Origin: Fidelibacterota bacterium
GTDB taxonomy: Bacteria > Fidelibacterota > Marinisomatia > SCGC-AAA003-L08 > TS1B11
Direction of reading: 5' to 3'
DNA: 64,000 nt
Assembly (NCBI GenBank): GCA_004124875.1
Contig: SCKJ01000006.1
Coordinates: 186,001 to 250,000, forward strand
The notes under the pieces were generated by a model. The model was not told where the DNA came from. It worked only from the letters and a program-made list of their open reading frames with translations, and did no database searches. The position numbers and the translations under genes were made by a program. Each line of letters begins with the position of its first letter. Within the stretch, counting starts at the first letter, position 1. Below, piece after piece: positions 53,873-62,400 of this stretch.

Positions 53873-54208
53873 TCAGCGGCTGCGGGTGATGGGGCCGCCA
53901 TTCCACAGCTCCTCGCAGTCACGAATACGCGGCAGGATATTTTTCCCCTGCTCGCCATTCAATTTGTAGTAAATGGAGGTGCCCGATCGGCGGCGATCAA
54001 GATAGCCAGTCTCAAACAGCACTTTCAAATGCTGGCTGGTCATCGCTTGCGTGAGATCTACATGCTTCTGAATATCAGTCACTTTTTGTTCCTGTTCTTC
54101 AATGAAAAACAATATTTGTAGTCTGTCGGGATGGGACAGGACTTTAAGCAGTGCCGCCGCCCGTTTCATGCCTGCCGGTTCAATTTTACGTTTTGTAGAT
54201 GTGGTCAT
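53873..54208 (-). CDS. ArsR/SmtB-family repressor
   Basis: Winged helix-turn-helix repressor of 111 residues: LLKVLSHPDRLQILFFI, then recognition helix TSQHLKVLFETGYLDRRRSG. Classical metal-site Cys pairs (CVC) are absent. Only Cys98 is seen, so sensing by two thiols as in SqrR/BigR would need intersubunit or partner cysteines. It is first in the operon DUF302, rhodanese, FmdB, which suggests persulphide/sulphur control rather than arsenic. Confidence 0.85.
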   Translation of the reverse strand: MTTSTKRKIEPAGMKRAAALLKVLSHPDRLQILFFIEEQEQKVTDIQKHVDLTQAMTSQHLKVLFETGYLDRRRSGTSIYYKLNGEQGKNILPRIRDCEELWNGGPITRSR

Positions 54209-54269
54209 ATTTCTATCCTCTTAATTTGGTATTTCGCCTTGCCCAAAGCTAGTGCCGCAAAACAAAGTG

Positions 54270-54288
54270 ATGCAATGTATATTGTCAT
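54270..54288. promoter_or_regulatory. Candidate ArsR operator
   Basis: ATGCAATGTATATTGTCAT is an imperfect dyad (ATG-N2-AAT-N-TA-N-ATT-N2-CAT) 60 bases upstream of the repressor gene start. Size and AT-rich character fit ArsR-family operators. It is not tested; the region 54209-54346 holds nothing else of note. Confidence 0.45.
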
Positions 54289-54346
54289 TTATTTACTTTA
54301 AGTTCAAATCATTGAGCGCTGATGTGCCCTGAATGGGGCAACTCCT

Positions 54347-56137
54347 TTAGAGCGGCCAGATTTTGGGAATTAGCACCACGGCCAGCAGCCATAGCCCCAG
54401 GTTCATGGCCACTCCGAAGCGGGTATAGTCTGTAAACCGGTAGCTGCCGGGACCATAGACCATCATGTTGGTCTGGTACGAAATAGGTGTCATGAACGCC
54501 GCCGATGAGGCAAAAGCCACCGCCACGAGAAAGGGGCGCGGGTCCACCCCCAGGTGAGTTGCGATGCTCAGCGCGATGGGCGCGAGAATAATGGCCGTGG
54601 CATTATTGGAAACCAGTTCCGTCATCAGCGAGGTGCACAGGTACATCACGGCCAGCACGATATGCGCATCGGGCCCCTCTGAAAACAGCCCGGCTGCCCA
54701 TAGAATCGCTTCTGCCAGAATATCGGCTGCCCCGGTGGCGCCCATGGCCATGCCAATGGGGACGAATGCCGCAAGGAGCAAGACGACGGGCCATTCCACC
54801 GCGCTGTAAACGTCGCGCATGGTCACTTGCCGGATCAGCAGCAGCACCAGCACCGCGGCCATGACGCCCGGCAGAATGGCGACAACGTCAAGGGCCACCA
54901 GAATCATGACCACCGGCAGCGCCAGCGCCGACGCCCACCAGAACCTGTCCCGGGAGAGGGCCGCTTTCACCTCGGAGATGATCAGCAGGTCCTCGCCGGA
55001 ACGCAGATCGTTGAGCCGGTCGCGTGGCGCCAGGATGAGCAGCGTATCAGCAAATCTGAGCGGAATGTCGGCGATCTTCTGGCGCAGGGTCTCTCCATGG
55101 CGGCGTATTGCCAGGGCAAAGGCGCCAAAGTGCCTGCGAAAATCGATCTGCCGCAAGGTGCGCCCCACGAAACGGCTGCCCTGGGTCACCAGCGCCTCGG
55201 CGAGGAGTTGCTCCTCCGCGGAGAGCTCCTCATCGGTGAGCTTGAAGTCGGAGAGCAGGGCCACGCCCAGCTCCGAGCGCATCTTCATGATGCTGTCGAC
55301 CACGCCGCGCACAATGAGAGTGTCATCGGGCTGCAGGATGATATTGCGGATGTTGACCGTATGCCGTTCCCCGCCCCGCAAAACAGCCAGAACGGTGATG
55401 TCGTAAGTCTGGTTTACTTTCAGCTCCATACAGCTGTGCCCCACCAATTTCGAGTCGGCCGACACTCTCAGTTCCGTCAGATAGGTGCCCATGTGATATT
55501 TTCGTGTCAAGGAACTGATGCCTGCCCGCGAGGGGAGCAGCCGCCGCGCAAACAGAATGCAATAGGTCAGACAGGTGACCACAAAAACCAGCCCCAGGGG
55601 GGCGAATTCGAACATGCCCAGCGGCGGCAAACCTTGCTCAATGATAAACGCATTGACGATCAGATTGGTGGAAGTGCCTATCAATGTGAGGGTGCCCCCG
55701 GTGATGGCGGCATAGGAGAGCGGCATCAATACCTTGCTGGCACTGATACCCAGCCGCTGCGAGAGGCTCACGGAGACCGGGATGAATATGGCCACCACGG
55801 CCGTATTGCTCAGGAATGCGGAAGTCAAACTGACGGTCACGAGCAGAATGGATACCCCCAGCCACTGGCGGGGGCCCACCATGTTGCTGAGTTTTTCCGC
55901 CGCCACTTCCAGAACCCCCGTTTTTGCCACGGCGTGGCCGAGCACAAACAGCATCCCTATCGTTACCACAGCCGGATTGCTGAGACCGGCCAGCGCCTGG
56001 GCAGGTGAGATAATCCCCAGGAGCATCAGGGCCACCAATACGCCAAAGGCGGTGACCTCCATGGGAAACAGCTCCCTCGCAAACAACACCAGGGCAGTCA
56101 GCAGAAGGCCCAGCAGGATGGCAATCTCGATGGTCAT
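54347..56137 (-). CDS. SLC13-type permease with two TrkA-C domains
   Basis: Membrane transporter of 596 residues. N-terminal helices at about 5-190 and C-terminal helices at about 400-596 flank a cytoplasmic region (about 205-385) that contains two RCK-C (TrkA-C) domains, including ELRVSADSKLVGHS and RFVGRTLRQIDFRR. This organisation matches ArsB/NhaD-superfamily permeases such as the sulphate transporters of the SLC13/SAC1 type. Sulphate or a dicarboxylate is likely; the ArsR operon next door, transcribed in the same direction, leans towards sulphate. Confidence 0.88.
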   Translation of the reverse strand: MTIEIAILLGLLLTALVLFARELFPMEVTAFGVLVALMLLGIISPAQALAGLSNPAVVTIGMLFVLGHAVAKTGVLEVAAEKLSNMVGPRQWLGVSILLVTVSLTSAFLSNTAVVAIFIPVSVSLSQRLGISASKVLMPLSYAAITGGTLTLIGTSTNLIVNAFIIEQGLPPLGMFEFAPLGLVFVVTCLTYCILFARRLLPSRAGISSLTRKYHMGTYLTELRVSADSKLVGHSCMELKVNQTYDITVLAVLRGGERHTVNIRNIILQPDDTLIVRGVVDSIMKMRSELGVALLSDFKLTDEELSAEEQLLAEALVTQGSRFVGRTLRQIDFRRHFGAFALAIRRHGETLRQKIADIPLRFADTLLILAPRDRLNDLRSGEDLLIISEVKAALSRDRFWWASALALPVVMILVALDVVAILPGVMAAVLVLLLIRQVTMRDVYSAVEWPVVLLLAAFVPIGMAMGATGAADILAEAILWAAGLFSEGPDAHIVLAVMYLCTSLMTELVSNNATAIILAPIALSIATHLGVDPRPFLVAVAFASSAAFMTPISYQTNMMVYGPGSYRFTDYTRFGVAMNLGLWLLAVVLIPKIWPL

Positions 56138-56158
56138 GATGCCGCTACCGGGCCGCCA

Positions 56159-57385
56159 CTAAATGGCAGTGAGCCGCGAGCTGATAAATCCCGACATGAA
56201 TTTTGGGTGAAAGTAGGTGGACTTTGGCGGCAGTACCGCCTTTTCCCGCGCAACTTTAAGAAGCTGCGGCGCAAGGGTCGGCGGCAGCAGAAAGGCCCAG
56301 CCCCCTACCTCACCGGCGGACTGCACCGCCTGGGCCGCGTCGTGGTGATAGTCAAACTTATCCAGGTCGACTTCCGGCGCCCGGGCAGCCAACAACGGCA
56401 GGCAGTCGTGGTGCAGACGGCCCACCGCCCCAAAGATGTCAGCGGTGTTATCGCGCCCATTGGCAGTCGTCATGTGCAGCGCCGCGCCATGGTGGGGAGA
56501 CACCGCCAGCAGCGCATCGCTGCTGGTATCGAGCTGCTGAGAGTGCAGCCCGGGCCAGCTGGCCAGCGGATGCCGCTCCACGTTAAACGCCTCGTCCAGG
56601 GCGCCTGAGATTTCATCGGGTCCCAACGGGAGCGGCGTCACCCGGTGGGTCGGCTTGACCAGCAAACCGGCGTCATCGCTGGGCACCAGGGTCATCAGCG
56701 CGGCGCCGGCCTGGCCCTGGCCTTCAAAATAGGCCACCGCCGTTTCATAGCGATGATGCCCGTCCGCCATAACCACCGTCAGGTCAGCCAGAATCTGCTG
56801 AAGCCGGTCGGCTGAGGAAGTGTCGCCCATGCGGTACAGCCGGGAAACATGCCCGTCATCGGCCACGGCGACCCGCAGTGGCTCACTGTCGCACGCCGCC
56901 AGAATCAGTCGCTGTGCCTCCTGGCTGGGGTCATCAAAAATGCCGAAGAGCTGGCTGAACTGGGCGCCGGTGGCCTGAAACAGCTTCAAGCGGTCCGCCT
57001 TGGGCCCGGCATGCGTCAGCTCATGGGGCATCACGCCGCCCGCCTGATAGGGGCCACAGGCGACTTTGGCCACCAGGGCCCGGCGATGGTAGGTCCGGCC
57101 GTCATGCTCAAACTGCTGCTCCCAGACGTAAAACGCCTCCTGGCCGTCCTCCGAGAGCACGCCGGCGTCGAGCCACTGATCGAACTGCCTGGCCGCGGAC
57201 TCATATTTGCCGTCACTGTCACCCTCCGGCAGCACCAGGCGGACAATATTATAATCGCTCCGGTCATGGTAGATCTGACGCTGGTCGGCATCTATAACAT
57301 CGTAAGGTGGCGCAACCAGAGTGCCAATATCGTTGCCTGATGCGGGTCGATATAGTATTGCGCGAAAGGGAAATATTTGGGCCAT
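56159..57385 (-). CDS. DUF1015-family protein
   Basis: Cytoplasmic protein of 408 residues beginning MAQIFPFRAILYRP, with the family signature VAPPYDVIDADQRQIYHDRS and VVMADGHHRYETAVAYFE at about 205. The latter block, DGHHRYET, is shared with serine kinase SerK-like proteins of this family. A role in serine phosphorylation is possible but not shown here. It starts 24 bases inside the longer frame, with AGGAG upstream. Confidence 0.85.
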   Translation of the reverse strand: MAQIFPFRAILYRPASGNDIGTLVAPPYDVIDADQRQIYHDRSDYNIVRLVLPEGDSDGKYESAARQFDQWLDAGVLSEDGQEAFYVWEQQFEHDGRTYHRRALVAKVACGPYQAGGVMPHELTHAGPKADRLKLFQATGAQFSQLFGIFDDPSQEAQRLILAACDSEPLRVAVADDGHVSRLYRMGDTSSADRLQQILADLTVVMADGHHRYETAVAYFEGQGQAGAALMTLVPSDDAGLLVKPTHRVTPLPLGPDEISGALDEAFNVERHPLASWPGLHSQQLDTSSDALLAVSPHHGAALHMTTANGRDNTADIFGAVGRLHHDCLPLLAARAPEVDLDKFDYHHDAAQAVQSAGEVGGWAFLLPPTLAPQLLKVAREKAVLPPKSTYFHPKFMSGFISSRLTAI

Positions 57386-57615
57386 GCCTGTGTCTCCTGT
57401 CAGCTGCACATTCGTCTAAATTACCGTGACCCCCGATGCAATGAAAGGGTGGCCGCTTATATTACACTTGCCTCTCCACTATTGGACCGGCGTAACTTTA
57501 CCTCGCCATTATGGCCCCTTACGGAGCAAATGACAGTCCCACCCAGTGTTGCGGCGCTCCTTGCGGCCCGACTTCCCGGTGCTATCGAAATTGGTGATTA
57601 TGGGCATATTGATCC

Positions 57616-58710
57616 ATGCATGAGAGCAAGCTTGTCACTCTTGCCAAGATTGCCGGTATTTTCATTTTTCTTTATCTTTTCATTGTTGGCATCGGGGCCA
57701 TGGGCCACTCCTTCAAACTGTTCGGGAAGGAATTTTCAGAGAAGATTCTAACCGCCACCTCCTCCCCGCTGGTGGGATTGTTTATCGGGGTCCTGGCCAC
57801 ATCGCTGGTGCAGAGCAGCTCTACCACGACCTCGCTTATTGTCGGCATGGTGGCCGGCGGCGCGATCTCCATCGAAGGGGCCATTCCCATGGTCATGGGG
57901 GCCAACATCGGCACCACCATTACCAACACGATGGTTTCCATGGGGCATCTCACCAACCGGGGGCAGTTCAAAAGGGCGTTTGCCGCAGCCACAGTTCACG
58001 ATTTTTTTAACTTGCTGACGCTGCTCATCCTGTTTCCACTGGAAATGATGACCCATTACCTGGCGCGGCTGGCCAACATGATGAGCCTCGCCTTCCAGGG
58101 CATGGGGGGCATGAAACTGGGCAATCCGCTCAAGGCAGCCACCACGCCGGCCATCAACCTGATGGCGGACCTGGTCCATCAACGGCCGGTGCTGCTGCTG
58201 TTGCTGGGGGCGCTGCTCACTTTTGGTATGATGACGCTCATAGTGAAAACGTTGCGGACGCTGGTGCTGGAGAAGGTGGAGGCATTGTTTGATCAGATCC
58301 TGTTCAAAACGGCCAGCCGGGCGCTCCTGTTCGGCATCCTGCTCACTATCGCCGTGCAAAGCAGCTCCATCACAACTTCTTTAATCATCCCGCTGGTAGG
58401 CGCGGGCCTGCTGACTTTGCGGCAGATATTCCCCTACACGCTCGGCGCCAATATCGGCACAACGGTTACGTCCATGCTGGCAGCGCTATCCACAACAAAT
58501 CCAGCGGCGATCACCGTCGCATTTGCCCACTTGATGTTTAACGTCACCGGTATTACCATTATCCTGCCGTTTAAATTCATGCGTAACATTCCTCTACGAA
58601 TGTCGGAATGGATGGCGGAAAAAGCGACGGAAAACAGATGGATTCCCCTGATTTATATTGGGGTTGTATTTTTCCTGGTGCCCATCTTTTTGATCCTGAT
58701 AACGAGGTAA
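57616..58710 (+). CDS. Na+/phosphate symporter family protein
   Basis: Sodium-dependent phosphate cotransporter-like protein of 364 residues with two inverted repeats, each holding a QSSS motif (LVQSSSTTTS near 63 and AVQSSSITTS near 255), typical of the NptA/PF02690 family. Nine or so hydrophobic helices. It lacks the fused PhoU tail present in many members; a separate PhoU-like gene follows after two bases and overlaps the expected role. The 57410-57615 gap before it contains the shared promoter region with DUF1015. Confidence 0.92.
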   Translation: MHESKLVTLAKIAGIFIFLYLFIVGIGAMGHSFKLFGKEFSEKILTATSSPLVGLFIGVLATSLVQSSSTTTSLIVGMVAGGAISIEGAIPMVMGANIGTTITNTMVSMGHLTNRGQFKRAFAAATVHDFFNLLTLLILFPLEMMTHYLARLANMMSLAFQGMGGMKLGNPLKAATTPAINLMADLVHQRPVLLLLLGALLTFGMMTLIVKTLRTLVLEKVEALFDQILFKTASRALLFGILLTIAVQSSSITTSLIIPLVGAGLLTLRQIFPYTLGANIGTTVTSMLAALSTTNPAAITVAFAHLMFNVTGITIILPFKFMRNIPLRMSEWMAEKATENRWIPLIYIGVVFFLVPIFLILITR

Positions 58711-58712
58711 TT

Positions 58713-59399
58713 ATGTGGAAAGACCTTTTGGCAGCCCTCTTCAATGAAGATAATCTTTACATCCAGGCATTGAACCAGTCCTACGAAATGCTGGCTATGG
58801 ACCTGACCATGTTCGAGGCCTCCATCGAGTCGTTGCGCCACTCGGACTCCGCAGAGATCCTTATTGATGTCTATAAACTCGATGAGCAGATCAACGCCTA
58901 TGAGCGGGATGTGCGCAAGAAAGTCATGACTCACCTGACCGTCACCGGTTCACGCGACCTGGCGCCGGGCTTGGTCCTGACCAGCGTCGTCGTGGATATT
59001 GAGCGCATAGGCGACTATACCAAAAATATCTGCGATCTGGCCCAGAACCATCCCACCCGGCTGCATGCCGGCGACCTTGAAGAGAGGGTCAAAAAAATTG
59101 AGATCAACGCAAGCGATCTGTTCAAGGACATGATCTCAGCTTTCAAAAACAGTGATGAAGACGAAGCGCGAAGGATTATGGAGGGCTACAAGGAAGACGT
59201 ATCCAGGCAGAGCGATGAAATCGCCATGCAGATCGTGCGCGGAGAGGCCGGCGGCATGTCGGCCGGTGATGCCACGGCTGTGGCGCTTTACGTCCGCTAC
59301 CTGAAGCGGATAGCGGCGCACTCACGCAACATCATCACCAGCGTAGTCAACCCGTTCGACCGCCTGGGCTACAAATATGCAGGGGGCGAGAACGGTTAG
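58713..59399 (+). CDS. PhoU-domain protein
   Basis: All-helical protein of 228 residues matching the PhoU fold that regulates phosphate transport. It begins MWKDLLAALFNEDNLY with a GAGG site; the metal-binding E/D-x3-D pattern appears in DIERIGDYTKNICDLAQN near residue 95 and YLKRIAAHSRNIITSV near 200. Longer frames from 58608 are not preferred since they lie inside the symporter. Two-base gap to the symporter gene indicates one transcript. Confidence 0.9.
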   Translation: MWKDLLAALFNEDNLYIQALNQSYEMLAMDLTMFEASIESLRHSDSAEILIDVYKLDEQINAYERDVRKKVMTHLTVTGSRDLAPGLVLTSVVVDIERIGDYTKNICDLAQNHPTRLHAGDLEERVKKIEINASDLFKDMISAFKNSDEDEARRIMEGYKEDVSRQSDEIAMQIVRGEAGGMSAGDATAVALYVRYLKRIAAHSRNIITSVVNPFDRLGYKYAGGENG

Positions 59400-59818
59400 C
59401 GAGCCTCCCCCACCTCACCGATAAAGGCGGCGAACCACCGGCGGATGTCATCCCGGGTCTGCCTGAAAATCGCCTCCAGCTCCTCGCCTGATCCCCGCGC
59501 CAGGGCCGGGTCCGGGAAACCTATATGCTCGCGGTGGCGCACTTCACCGGCAAATGTGGGACAGTTCTTGTTGGCCTGGTTGCATACCGTCACCACGTAA
59601 TCGAAACTCTCTTCTGTCAGCTCCGCCACCCGGCGGGGAACCTCTCCGGACAGATCGATCCCCTCCTCCCCCATCACTTTGACGGCCAGCGGATGCACCT
59701 GCGCGGCAGGCTCGGTGCCGGCGGAAACGACCTGCCAGTGGGGACGCATTTGCCGCAGGAACCCGGCAGCCATCTGCGACCGGCACGAGTTACCGGTGCA
59801 TAGGATCAGGACGCGCAT
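59396..59818 (-). CDS. arsC: Arsenate reductase, thioredoxin-coupled type
   Basis: Low-molecular-weight-phosphatase-fold arsenate reductase of 140 residues. The P-loop CTGNSCRSQM has nucleophile Cys7 and Arg13 (CX5R). The two further cysteines of the thiol relay are Cys79 and Cys86 (VCNQANKNC), matching the pI258-type ArsC. It converges with the PhoU gene and overlaps it by 4 bases. Arsenate enters cells by phosphate transporters, so the pairing with the symporter is meaningful. Confidence 0.92.
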   Translation of the reverse strand: MRVLILCTGNSCRSQMAAGFLRQMRPHWQVVSAGTEPAAQVHPLAVKVMGEEGIDLSGEVPRRVAELTEESFDYVVTVCNQANKNCPTFAGEVRHREHIGFPDPALARGSGEELEAIFRQTRDDIRRWFAAFIGEVGEAR

Positions 59819-60009
59819 GGGGCAATCCCCTTAGATGGTCGATAGTGGATGTTGGATGTTGGATAACCCGATACCTCACTGCTCATCACTTTGCCTCTTT
59901 ATTCCCCCTCTTTCCAGAGAGAGGGGGCGACGCAGTCGGGGGGTGAGTGGCATTCCCGGCGCTCCCTGCCCACCGTTCACCGCTCCTGCCACTGCCTATA
60001 CCTTTTTTT

Positions 60010-60103
60010 CCTGTCATCGCGAATTCCACGCAAGCAGGATGTGGCGATCTCAATGGGGGAAGATTGCCACTGTCAGATCTCAGCCGATCTTCCCTCGCAA
60101 TGA
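60010..60103 (-). repeat. Dispersed intergenic repeat, copy 2
   Basis: Reads CCTGTCATCGCGAAT to CCTCGCAATGA, matching the reverse complement of 39207-39326, including GGATGTGGCGATC and GATTGCCA. It is shorter and its palindrome has decayed. It is in the 457-base gap between arsC and glnA, which also holds a short TGTTGGATGTTGG tract at about 59850 and the heptamer array. Confidence 0.65.
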
Positions 60104-60183
60104 AAAGCTACTTTTTTTTCCATGCAACATCCAAAACTTGAAACTCGAAACTTGGAACATTCGACTGGAAACCCGGAACTCGG

Positions 60184-60257
60184 AACCCGAAACCCGAAAC
60201 CCGAAACCCGAAACCCGAAACCCGAAACCCGAAACCCGAAACCCGAAACCCGAAACC
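60184..60257 (+). repeat. Heptamer tandem array (AACCCGA)n
   Basis: Ten perfect head-to-tail copies of the 7-mer AACCCGA (60184-60253), plus a partial copy. Degenerate related units (GGAACCC, AAACTTG, AAACTCG) precede it from about 60133. It lies just downstream of the glnA stop (60276) and is not coding. Copy number is likely to vary between strains. Confidence 0.9.
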
Positions 60258-60275
60258 TACTACCCCTTGCCACCG

Positions 60276-61703
60276 CTAGCAATCATGGTAGAGTTCAAAC
60301 TCGAACGGGTGCGGCCGCTGGCGCAGGGTGTCAACTTCGTCGCGCCGCTTGTAATCGATGAACGTCTCCAGCAAATCGGCGCTGAACACATCGCCCTTGA
60401 GCAGCCAGTCGTTGTCGGCCTCCAGCGAGTCGAGGGCCTGGTTCAGGCTCATGGGCGCGGTGATGATCCCTTCCAGGTCACGGGCCGACATGAAAAAGAT
60501 GTCCTTGTCCAGCGGTTCGCCAGGGTCGATTTCGCTCTGGATGCCATCCAGGCCGGCCATGACGACGGCGGCAAAAGCCAGGTAGGCGTTGCATGAAGGG
60601 TCGGGTGTGCGGAACTCGATACGCTTGGTTTTAGGGTTACTCGAATAGGTCGGTATGCGGATGGCGGCCGAGCGGTTACGGGCGGAATAGGCCATGTTTA
60701 CCGGCGCTTCAAAACCGGGCACCAGCCGCCGGTAGCTGTTGGTGGTAGGGTTGGTGATGGCAATCAGCGCCCGGGCGTGCTTGATCAGGCCCCCGATAAA
60801 ATGCAGCGCCAACTGCGACAGGCCGGCGTATTTGTCTCCGGCAAACAGGTTGACGTCATCTTTCCACAGGGAGGTGTTCGTATGCATCCCCGAGCCGTTG
60901 TCGTTATAGACCGGCTTGGGCATGAAGGTGGCCATCTTGCCATATTTGAGTGCCGTATTCTTCACGACATACTTGAACCATTGCAGGTTATCGGCCATGT
61001 CCATAAGCGTCTGGTAGCGCATGTCGATTTCGCACTGGCCGGCGGAAGCCACTTCATGGTGCAGCGCCTCAATCTCGATGCCCATGGCTTCGAGCGTCAG
61101 GGTCACTTCGCTGCGGTAGGCCTGTAAAGTGTCCGTTGGCGGCGTCGGGAAATAGCCCCCCTTGGCCCGAATCTTGAAGGCAAGATTGCTGTCGCCATTG
61201 CCCGGCTCCCGGCCGCTGTTCCAATGGGCTTCAACCGAATCGATGGCATAGGCGGCCATGGAGCCGTCAGTCGGATTGGAAAAGGTCATCTTGTCGAATA
61301 TGAAAAACTCCGCTTCCGGACCAATGTAGGCTTGGTCACCGATACCGGTAGAGCGCAGATATTTAATGCAGTTAGCGGCCACAGTGCGGGGATCGCGATG
61401 GTAAGTCTCGCGGGTCTGGGTATCGTAAATATCGCAGATCATGACCATGGTCTTGTCGGTGAAAAAGGGATCAATACGGGCGGTCCCGGGATCGGGCATC
61501 ACCAGCATATCGCTTTCGTGAATCTCTTTCCAGGCCTTGATGGAGGAGCCGTCAAAACCGACCCCCTCCTCGAAAATCGACTCGCTGAACTGGCTCACTG
61601 GCGTGCTGAAATGATGCCAGGTTCCCTGGATATCAATGAACCTGTAATCGATGAACTTGAATTCCTCCTTACTGACCTGGCTGACAACTTCCGCGGCATT
61701 CAT
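60276..61703 (-). CDS. glnA: Glutamine synthetase, type I
   Basis: ATP-dependent synthesis of glutamine from glutamate and ammonia; 475 residues. Metal and substrate residues are in GPEAEFFIFD (128-137), VASAGQCEIDMR and NGSGMHTN (269-276), and the C-terminal block FRTPDPSCN. The site equivalent to the E. coli adenylylated Tyr397 (DKNLY) reads DKDIF, with Phe403, so adenylylation is not expected. A clear AAGGAGA precedes the ATG. It is 22 bases downstream of an Lrp-family gene. Confidence 0.97.
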   Translation of the reverse strand: MNAAEVVSQVSKEEFKFIDYRFIDIQGTWHHFSTPVSQFSESIFEEGVGFDGSSIKAWKEIHESDMLVMPDPGTARIDPFFTDKTMVMICDIYDTQTRETYHRDPRTVAANCIKYLRSTGIGDQAYIGPEAEFFIFDKMTFSNPTDGSMAAYAIDSVEAHWNSGREPGNGDSNLAFKIRAKGGYFPTPPTDTLQAYRSEVTLTLEAMGIEIEALHHEVASAGQCEIDMRYQTLMDMADNLQWFKYVVKNTALKYGKMATFMPKPVYNDNGSGMHTNTSLWKDDVNLFAGDKYAGLSQLALHFIGGLIKHARALIAITNPTTNSYRRLVPGFEAPVNMAYSARNRSAAIRIPTYSSNPKTKRIEFRTPDPSCNAYLAFAAVVMAGLDGIQSEIDPGEPLDKDIFFMSARDLEGIITAPMSLNQALDSLEADNDWLLKGDVFSADLLETFIDYKRRDEVDTLRQRPHPFEFELYHDC

Positions 61704-61724
61704 AAAATCCAGTCTCCTTTCTGA

Positions 61725-62213
61725 TTACGTTGACTGCGTTTCAACTGTTGGTTTGAGCATATCAGGTGCGACAGGGACGGCCCCGCCACGCTTGTAGTGC
61801 GACAGGATCAGGCGCGTCTGCGTGCGGGTCACGCCGGGCCACGACTGAATCTCGCGCAGCAGATTTTCCAGGCTGGCCGTGTCGGCCGTGCGCACGATGA
61901 GCAGGTGCGATCCATCGCCAGTGACACTCATGCACTCCAGCACCTCGGGGTGCCTGGCGGCATGCTCGATCACTTCGCTGTAGTTGGTGGACTGCTCGCT
62001 GATCAGGGTAATGATGGCGCCTACATCCATGCCCAACAGCCGGGGATCAACCTGGGCAGAGTAGCCCAGGATGATGCCTGCATCGTGCATTTTTTTCATG
62101 CGCTCAGCAATGGCCGGCACCGACATGCCCACCTGACGGGCCAAGTCGCTCTTTTTGATGCGGCCATTTTCTTGCAAGGCCTGCAGGATAAGACGGTCAA
62201 TTTGGTCCAGCAT
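61725..62213 (-). CDS. Lrp/AsnC-family regulator
   Basis: One hundred and sixty-two residues with an N-terminal helix-turn-helix (LARQVGMSVPAIAERMKKMHD) and C-terminal RAM ligand domain (about 65-145; VTGDGSHLLIVRTAD). The ligand is probably an amino acid. It lies immediately upstream of glnA on the same strand, so it may control the operon and itself. Family octamers bind phased sites; see 62252-62292. Confidence 0.92.
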   Translation of the reverse strand: MLDQIDRLILQALQENGRIKKSDLARQVGMSVPAIAERMKKMHDAGIILGYSAQVDPRLLGMDVGAIITLISEQSTNYSEVIEHAARHPEVLECMSVTGDGSHLLIVRTADTASLENLLREIQSWPGVTRTQTRLILSHYKRGGAVPVAPDMLKPTVETQST

Positions 62214-62251
62214 GACGGGTGTAGATTAAAAGGTAATAATGACTGTAGGCA

Positions 62252-62292
62252 ATAATTATTTAAGGTTATCGGTTAGTTTAGGATAATTATTT
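62252..62292. promoter_or_regulatory. Phased AT-rich direct repeats, candidate Lrp-family sites
   Basis: ATAATTATTT occurs at 62252-62261 and 62283-62292, 31 bases apart, about three helical turns. They lie in the promoter region between the Lrp-like gene (-) and the epimerase (+). Spacing and AT-rich core fit cooperative binding by an Lrp-type octamer. Confidence 0.5.
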
Positions 62293-62400
62293 TACTATTA
62301 TATTGATTCTGCCTTAAACCGCCTGCAGGACATCTCCGTGCCGATTCGGTTTCCCGCCGCTCCACTTAACGCCTATATTCCTCATCATCTGGAGGCTGCC

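Noticed and set aside
54827-56008. 393-codon plus-strand ORF
   Set aside because: Antisense shadow of the SLC13 permease.
60184-60257. CRISPR array
   Set aside because: Units are 7 bp with no spacers; it is a simple tandem repeat.
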